17,346 bases of DNA from the NCBI GenBank assembly GCA_028700345.1, contig JAQVSW010000008.1, positions 1 through 17,346 on the forward strand, written 5' to 3'. Made by a program: the position numbers and the translations under genes. The stretch comes from Candidatus Shapirobacteria bacterium. Its GTDB lineage: Bacteria > Patescibacteriota > Microgenomatia > UBA12405. The notes beneath the pieces were generated by a model. The model worked only from the letters and a program-made list of their open reading frames with translations, did not search any database and was not told where the DNA came from. Shown here piece after piece: positions 14,020 to 17,346 of this stretch (positions are counted from its first letter, which is position 1; each line of letters opens with the position of its first letter).

Positions 14020-14547
14020 ATGAAGGGTGTTAAGTATTTTTTTACTGTTGCTTTATTTTTATTTTTCTTTTTTGCCAATTTTAAAATTGTTTTTGCTGAA
14101 AATTGTGTTTGTGATGGTTATCGGAGAGTTACAACCGATAATTGTGATTCGGGAAAATATGCTATATGTGGCGGTCAGGGTTCAAACATCGTTTGTTCTT
14201 GTCATGCCAACTTACCTACCACAGTACCAGTAAATAGTCTTGGTCAAAACAATTTATGTATTGACGGGGTTAGCGTCGATACTGCTCTTGGCTGTATTCC
14301 CGTCAAAATGGATAAATTTATTGCCTGGCTTTTGCCGATATTGTTTAGCATTAGTGGTGGCATTGCTTTTTTACTCATGGTTTATGGTTTTATTTTAATT
14401 ACGACTAGCAACGGTGATCCCAAGGCTATTCAGGGCGCTCGGGAAACTATCACCTCCGCTATAATAGGGTTATTAATTTCCATTTTTGCTATTTTTATTC
14501 TTCGCTTAATTGCAGTAGATATCTTAAAAATTCCAGGAATATCTTAA
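14020..14547 (+). CDS. Cys-rich exported protein with VirB2/T4SS_pilin-like membrane hairpin
   Basis: 175 residues. Signal peptide 1-26 (cut probably after KIVFA), then an extracytoplasmic region (27-95) with eight Cys (29, 31, 42, 50, 59, 61, 80, 92), enough for four disulfides. Then two membrane helices at ~101-126 and ~143-168 around the loop TTSNGDPKAIQGARET. The helix-GDP-loop-helix pattern is that of VirB2-like T4SS pilins and is shared with the next gene. The Cys-rich domain in front is unusual for a pilin. No other secretion-system gene (VirB4, VirB6) is in the window, so a role in a pilus or pore is inferred only from the hairpin. First gene of a two-gene unit, starting at an ATG 6 nt after TGCTATACT. 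Confidence 0.75.
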   Translation: MKGVKYFFTVALFLFFFFANFKIVFAENCVCDGYRRVTTDNCDSGKYAICGGQGSNIVCSCHANLPTTVPVNSLGQNNLCIDGVSVDTALGCIPVKMDKFIAWLLPILFSISGGIAFLLMVYGFILITTSNGDPKAIQGARETITSAIIGLLISIFAIFILRLIAVDILKIPGIS

Positions 14548-14552
14548 TAAAT

Positions 14553-14879
14553 ATGGCATATGTAAATGAGGCTGTTTTACCCACTTATCCAGCTGAAGTA
14601 TTTAACACTGGTAAACCGGGTATTATCAATGTCAATTCATCTAATATTGGTGATATTATCACGGCTCTGTTTCCCTATATTTTTGGTTTAGCTGGTTTAG
14701 CTCTTTTTGTAATTTTAATTTGGGGTGGCATCACCCTAATGACTGCTGCCGGTGATCCGGCTAAATCTAAATCCGGCTACGGCAAGATTTCTGCCGGTCT
14801 TATTGGTTTTCTAATTATTTTTGTTTCTTATTTCGTCGCTCAAATTGTTGAAGTTATTCTTGGTGTTAAAATTCTCTAG
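14553..14879 (+). CDS. VirB2/T4SS_pilin-like small membrane protein
   Basis: 108 residues. A short polar N-terminus (1-33) without a clear signal peptide is followed by helices at ~36-64 (DIITALFPYIFGLAGLALFVILIWGGITLM) and ~80-104, joined by the loop TAAGDPAKSKSGYGK. The loop and second helix align with the preceding protein (NGDPKAIQGARETITSAIIG against AGDPAKSKSGYGKISAGLIG), so the two are probably tandem paralogues. The pattern matches T4SS_pilin-type proteins common in CPR genomes. It starts 5 bp after the preceding stop with no strong ribosome binding site and ends 24 bp before the convergent uppS stop, with no terminator seen. Confidence 0.75.
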   Translation: MAYVNEAVLPTYPAEVFNTGKPGIINVNSSNIGDIITALFPYIFGLAGLALFVILIWGGITLMTAAGDPAKSKSGYGKISAGLIGFLIIFVSYFVAQIVEVILGVKIL

Positions 14880-14903
14880 GTTCTAAAATCTGGTTTCTCA
14901 TCT

Positions 14904-15614
14904 CTATTTTCCCATTCTTCTCTCTCTTTCTTGATACCAAATTATCACTTTTTCCATTTCCTTGGGGGTAAAATCTGGCCACAAGATATCAGTAAAATAC
15001 AATTCGGCGTAGGACATTTGCCAAAGTAAAAAATTACTAAGTCTAAATTCTCCTCCTGGTCTGATAATCAAATCTGGATCAGGTTGATTTTTAGTATATA
15101 AATAATCAGAAACTAATTTTTCATTTATTTTACTAACTGGAATATTTTCTTTAACAATCTTTTTAATCGCATTTACTATTTCATCTCTGCCTCCATAATT
15201 TAAAGCTACATTAAACTGTAATTTTTCCTCAACTACTGTCATTTTAATAATTTTTTTTATGGCTTTTTTAACTTTAAAAGGAAAGGCCTGAAAATTTCCC
15301 AAGACAAAAAATTTTATCCCCGACTTCTTATACTCTTCAGCCTTATCTCTTACTATTTTGATTAATAAATTAAAAATTCCCTTTACTTCTTTGGCACTTC
15401 TTTTTCGCCAATTTTCTGTTGATAGGGCATAAACAGTTAAGTTTTTTATCCCTATCTCGCGGCAATAGTCAACAATCTTTTCTAAATTCTTTGATCCCTC
15501 TTCATGACCTTTACCATCAGGGAGATTATTTTTTCTGGCCCATCTCCGATTGCCATCCATGATTATGGCTATATGTTTAGGTAGATTATTTTGATCGATT
15601 TTTTTATTTGTCAT
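14904..15614 (-). CDS. uppS: Undecaprenyl diphosphate synthase (cis-prenyltransferase)
   Basis: Makes the C55 lipid carrier for cell-wall sugars by cis-addition of isopentenyl diphosphate. All five conserved regions are visible: HIAIIMDGNRRWA (catalytic Asp20), GHEEGSKNL, TVYALSTENWRKR, FNVALNYGGRDEI and DLIIRPGGEFRLSNFLLWQ...AELYFTDILWPDF. Length 236 is normal. The family usually has RTSGE or RTGGE where RPGGE is seen here. TATAAT (15634-15629, minus) lies 14 nt before the ATG at 15614, predicting a short leader of about 8 nt without a Shine-Dalgarno. The gene stands alone between the 16S terminator and the convergent pilin-like genes. Confidence 0.95.
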   Translation of the reverse strand: MTNKKIDQNNLPKHIAIIMDGNRRWARKNNLPDGKGHEEGSKNLEKIVDYCREIGIKNLTVYALSTENWRKRSAKEVKGIFNLLIKIVRDKAEEYKKSGIKFFVLGNFQAFPFKVKKAIKKIIKMTVVEEKLQFNVALNYGGRDEIVNAIKKIVKENIPVSKINEKLVSDYLYTKNQPDPDLIIRPGGEFRLSNFLLWQMSYAELYFTDILWPDFTPKEMEKVIIWYQERERRMGK

Positions 15615-15628
15615 ATTGGTTAAGTCGA

Positions 15629-15634
15629 ATTATA
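15629..15634 (-). promoter_or_regulatory. -10 box of uppS
   Basis: TATAAT on the minus strand, 14 nt before the ATG at 15614. It lies 18 bp downstream of the 16S terminator, so uppS has its own promoter and is isolated from rRNA transcription. Confidence 0.5.
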
Positions 15635-15651
15635 TCCTAAAAGTATTCCAT

Positions 15652-15679
15652 AAAAAATCCCCCAGAGTGGGGGATTTTT
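15652..15679 (-). terminator. Rho-independent terminator after 16S rRNA
   Basis: On the minus strand AAAAATCCCCC, loop ACTCT, then GGGGGATTTTT: an 11-bp perfect stem (15679-15669 with 15663-15653), loop of 5, ending in a T-run. By symmetry it could also act on the plus strand. It is the only convincing intrinsic terminator in the window. Confidence 0.9.
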
Positions 15680-15680
15680 G

Positions 15681-15721
15681 ATATCAGCTTCATTATTAGC
15701 CAAATTGTTAGTACCAGAAAG
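15681..15721 (-). repeat. Left arm of the 16S rRNA processing stalk
   Basis: Imperfect inverted repeat of 41 nt matching 17295-17336. The outer part (ATATCAGCTTCATT) and inner part (GTTAGTACCAGAAAG) are exact; the middle has a few mismatches and one length difference. It would form a long helix bringing both ends of pre-16S together, the usual RNase III substrate. Confidence 0.85.
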
Positions 15722-15758
15722 GTTTTGAGTAGATCCGTCTTATCAACGGACCAAAACC
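15721..15758 (-). other. Hairpin in the 16S 3' trailer
   Basis: GGTTTTG (15721-15727) pairs with CAAAACC (15752-15758), and inside it TCCGT (15734-15738) pairs with ACGGA (15746-15750). It sits between the processing stalk and the mature 3' end, so it may guide 3' trimming. Confidence 0.6.
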
Positions 15759-15760
15759 TC

Positions 15761-17257
15761 AAAGGAGGTGATCCATCCGCACCTTCCAGTACGGATACCT
15801 TGTTACGACTTAACCCTCATCGCTGGATTTACCTTAGTCCCGATAAATCGGAATATTGGGTACCCCCAACTTTGCTGATTTGACGGGCAGTGTGTGCAAG
15901 AGGCGAGAACGTATTCACCGCACGCTGCTGATGTGCGATTACTACCAATTCCGGGTTCATGCAGGCGAGTTTCAGCCTGCAATCCCAACTGAGGGCTAGT
16001 TTAGGGATTAGCTCCACCTTGCGGTCTTGCAACCCTCTGTTATAGCCCATTGTAGGATGTGTGTAGCCCTGGATATAAGCATCATGATGACTTGACGTCG
16101 TCCCCTCCTTCCTCCTAACAAAATAATGCTAGGCAGTCTTCTGTGACACAATAACACAGAACGGGGGTTGCGCTCGTTACCTCACTTAAGAGAACAACTC
16201 ACGTCACGAGCTGACGACAGCCATGCAACAGCTGTGTACCACCCTCAAAGGATGTCCCGATTTCTCGGGATTTGCAGGTACATTTCAAACCCAGGTAAGG
16301 TTCATCGCTTTGTATCGAATTGAACCACATGCTCCACTGGTTGTGCGCCTCCCCGCCAATTCGTTTGAGTTTCGGCCTTGCGGCTATACTCCCCAGGCGA
16401 TCCGTTTAACGCGTTTGCTAACATCCCCCCCTAATAAATTAAGGAAGAACTAACGGACAATGTTTACGGCTAGGACTACTCAGGTCTCTAATCTGATTTG
16501 CTACCCTAGCTTTCGTCTCTGAACGTCAGTATGTACCTAGTTACCCGCCTTCGCGCTTGGTGTTCTTTTTGGTATCCACGGATTTAACCCCTACACCAAA
16601 AATTCCAGTAACCCCGATACCACTCTAGCCTTTTAGTATCTTGCCCCTTTCTCCGATTGAGTCGGAGTCTTTGAAACAAGACTTAAAAAACCGTCTACAG
16701 ACCCTTTACGCCCAATAAATCCGAGTAACGCTCGTAGCCTACGTATTACCGCGACTGCTGGCACGTAGTTAGTAGCTACTTATTCTAGTGGCCTTCATGG
16801 CCGCTAAAAAGGAGTTTACAACCCTAGGGTCTTCATCCTCCACGCGGTGTCGCTGCGTCAGACTTTCGTCCATTGCGCAAAATTCCTAACTGCTGCCACC
16901 CGTAGGTGTATGGGCCGTGTCTCAGTCCCATTGTGCCGGACTCTCCGCTAAGAGCCGGTAACCGTCATCGCCTTGGTAAGCCGTTACCTCACCAACTAGC
17001 TGGTAGTAAATAGGCCGTTTTCGTAGTGACTTGCGTCTTTCACCCGTAGGCGTATGGGAAATTACCCCCTCTTTCGAGGGGCTATGTCCCGCTTCGAAGT
17101 ACGTTCCTATTTTATACTCACCCGTTTGCCACTGAACTGGCGATCTTCACTAAAGAGAAGAGAACCTCCTTAGTGAAGACCACAAATCCCGTTCGACTTG
17201 CATGTCTTAGGCACACCGCCAGCGTTCACCCTGAGCCACGATCAAACTCTTAGTACA
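15761..17257 (-). rRNA. rrs: 16S ribosomal RNA
   Basis: Complete gene of about 1497 nt. The 5' end region contains AGAGTTTGATCGTGGCTCAG (17250-17231), and the 3' end is GGATCACCTCCTTT with the anti-Shine-Dalgarno intact. Conserved landmarks are present: the 530 loop, AAACTCAAACGAATTGGCGGGG, GAGCGCAACCC, ACACTGCCCGTC and AAGTCGTAACAAGG. No intron or large insertion is seen, although such insertions are common in related lineages. Changes at universal primer sites (27F, 515F, 806R targets) and at decoding-site positions are listed in the findings. The gene is flanked by a processing stalk and followed by a terminator; no tRNA, 23S or 5S is attached, so it is a separate transcription unit. Its promoter lies beyond the right edge. 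Ends are estimated by comparison with E. coli. Confidence 0.97.
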
Positions 17258-17294
17258 AAAATTGAAAATGAAATACCGAAATATATCGGTGTCA

Positions 17295-17336
17295 CTTTCT
17301 GGTACTAACGAAATGGCTAAAAAATGAAGCTGATAT
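17295..17336 (-). repeat. Right arm of the 16S rRNA processing stalk
   Basis: 42 nt complementary to 15681-15721 (see left arm). It lies about 40 nt upstream of the mature 5' end of 16S. The sequence between the arm and the 5' end, and the 10 nt to the window edge, show no recognisable -10 box, so the rRNA promoter is outside the window. Confidence 0.85.
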
Positions 17337-17346
17337 GTTAAAGAAC

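Noticed and set aside
15803..16453. Open frames within the 16S gene on both strands
   Set aside because: The DNA is clearly 16S rRNA; the frames show no protein family features.
15761..17257. Intron or insertion in 16S, as found in related lineages
   Set aside because: Landmarks follow in normal order and the total length is about 1.5 kb.
1..17346. Recoding of UGA as Gly (as in Gracilibacteria/Absconditabacteria)
   Set aside because: UGA ends map, rnhA and other genes at sensible lengths, and no conserved Gly falls on UGA.
1..17346. CRISPR array, insertion sequence, prophage or tRNA genes
   Set aside because: No regularly spaced repeats, transposase or integrase motifs, or tRNA cloverleaf other than the tmRNA ends were seen on reading both strands.

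Overview
The window looks like a piece of a Candidate Phyla Radiation (Patescibacteria) genome, most likely from the Microgenomates (OP11) side. Evidence for this: AT-rich DNA; very tight gene packing with ATGA overlaps; short versions of FolD and triosephosphate isomerase; many exported proteins with one or two membrane segments and little similarity to well-known families; two small VirB2-like (T4SS_pilin type) proteins; and a 16S rRNA with the changes at universal primer sites typical of these lineages. UGA is used as a stop (for example at the map/folD junction), so the standard bacterial code applies. The placement is inference; no tree was built.

Layout. 1-237 (-) is the N-terminus of an exported Thr/Pro-rich protein. 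294-1825 (+) is map-folD. 1827-3928 (-) is rnhA-vanW. 3995-6848 (+) is a membrane-anchored solute-binding protein, tpiA and an SPFH protein; the SPFH gene runs 83 bp into comF (6766-7410, -). 7431-8486 (+) is a multi-pass membrane protein of unknown function. 8516-8936 (+) is the tmRNA gene ssrA, which meets smpB tail to tail (8944-9360, -). smpB is the last gene of a six-gene minus-strand operon (13987 down to 8944): SpoIID-like protein, peptidase C15-like protein, PH-domain protein, small two-TM protein, TM/coiled-coil/propeller protein, smpB. 14020-14879 (+) holds two pilin-like proteins. 14904-15614 (-) is uppS. 15761 to about 17257 (-) is 16S rRNA, flanked by a processing-stalk inverted repeat and followed by a strong terminator, with no tRNA, 23S or 5S downstream.

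How the genes fit together. Trans-translation (ssrA, smpB), N-terminal Met removal (map), folate C1 metabolism (folD), glycolysis (tpiA), R-loop/primer removal (rnhA) and the undecaprenyl carrier (uppS) are housekeeping. A second theme is the cell surface: VanW-like, SpoIID-like, solute-binding, SPFH, PH-domain and pilin-like proteins all sit in or outside the membrane.

The most striking sequence-level features: almost every transcription unit has a -10 box ending 5-7 nt before its start codon, which suggests leaderless mRNAs; a 20-bp divergent promoter in which the two -10 boxes overlap; a tmRNA whose alanine identity elements are not canonical; a C15-like protein with Gly at the catalytic Cys position; and a 16S gene that is a free-standing transcription unit with unusual decoding-site bases.
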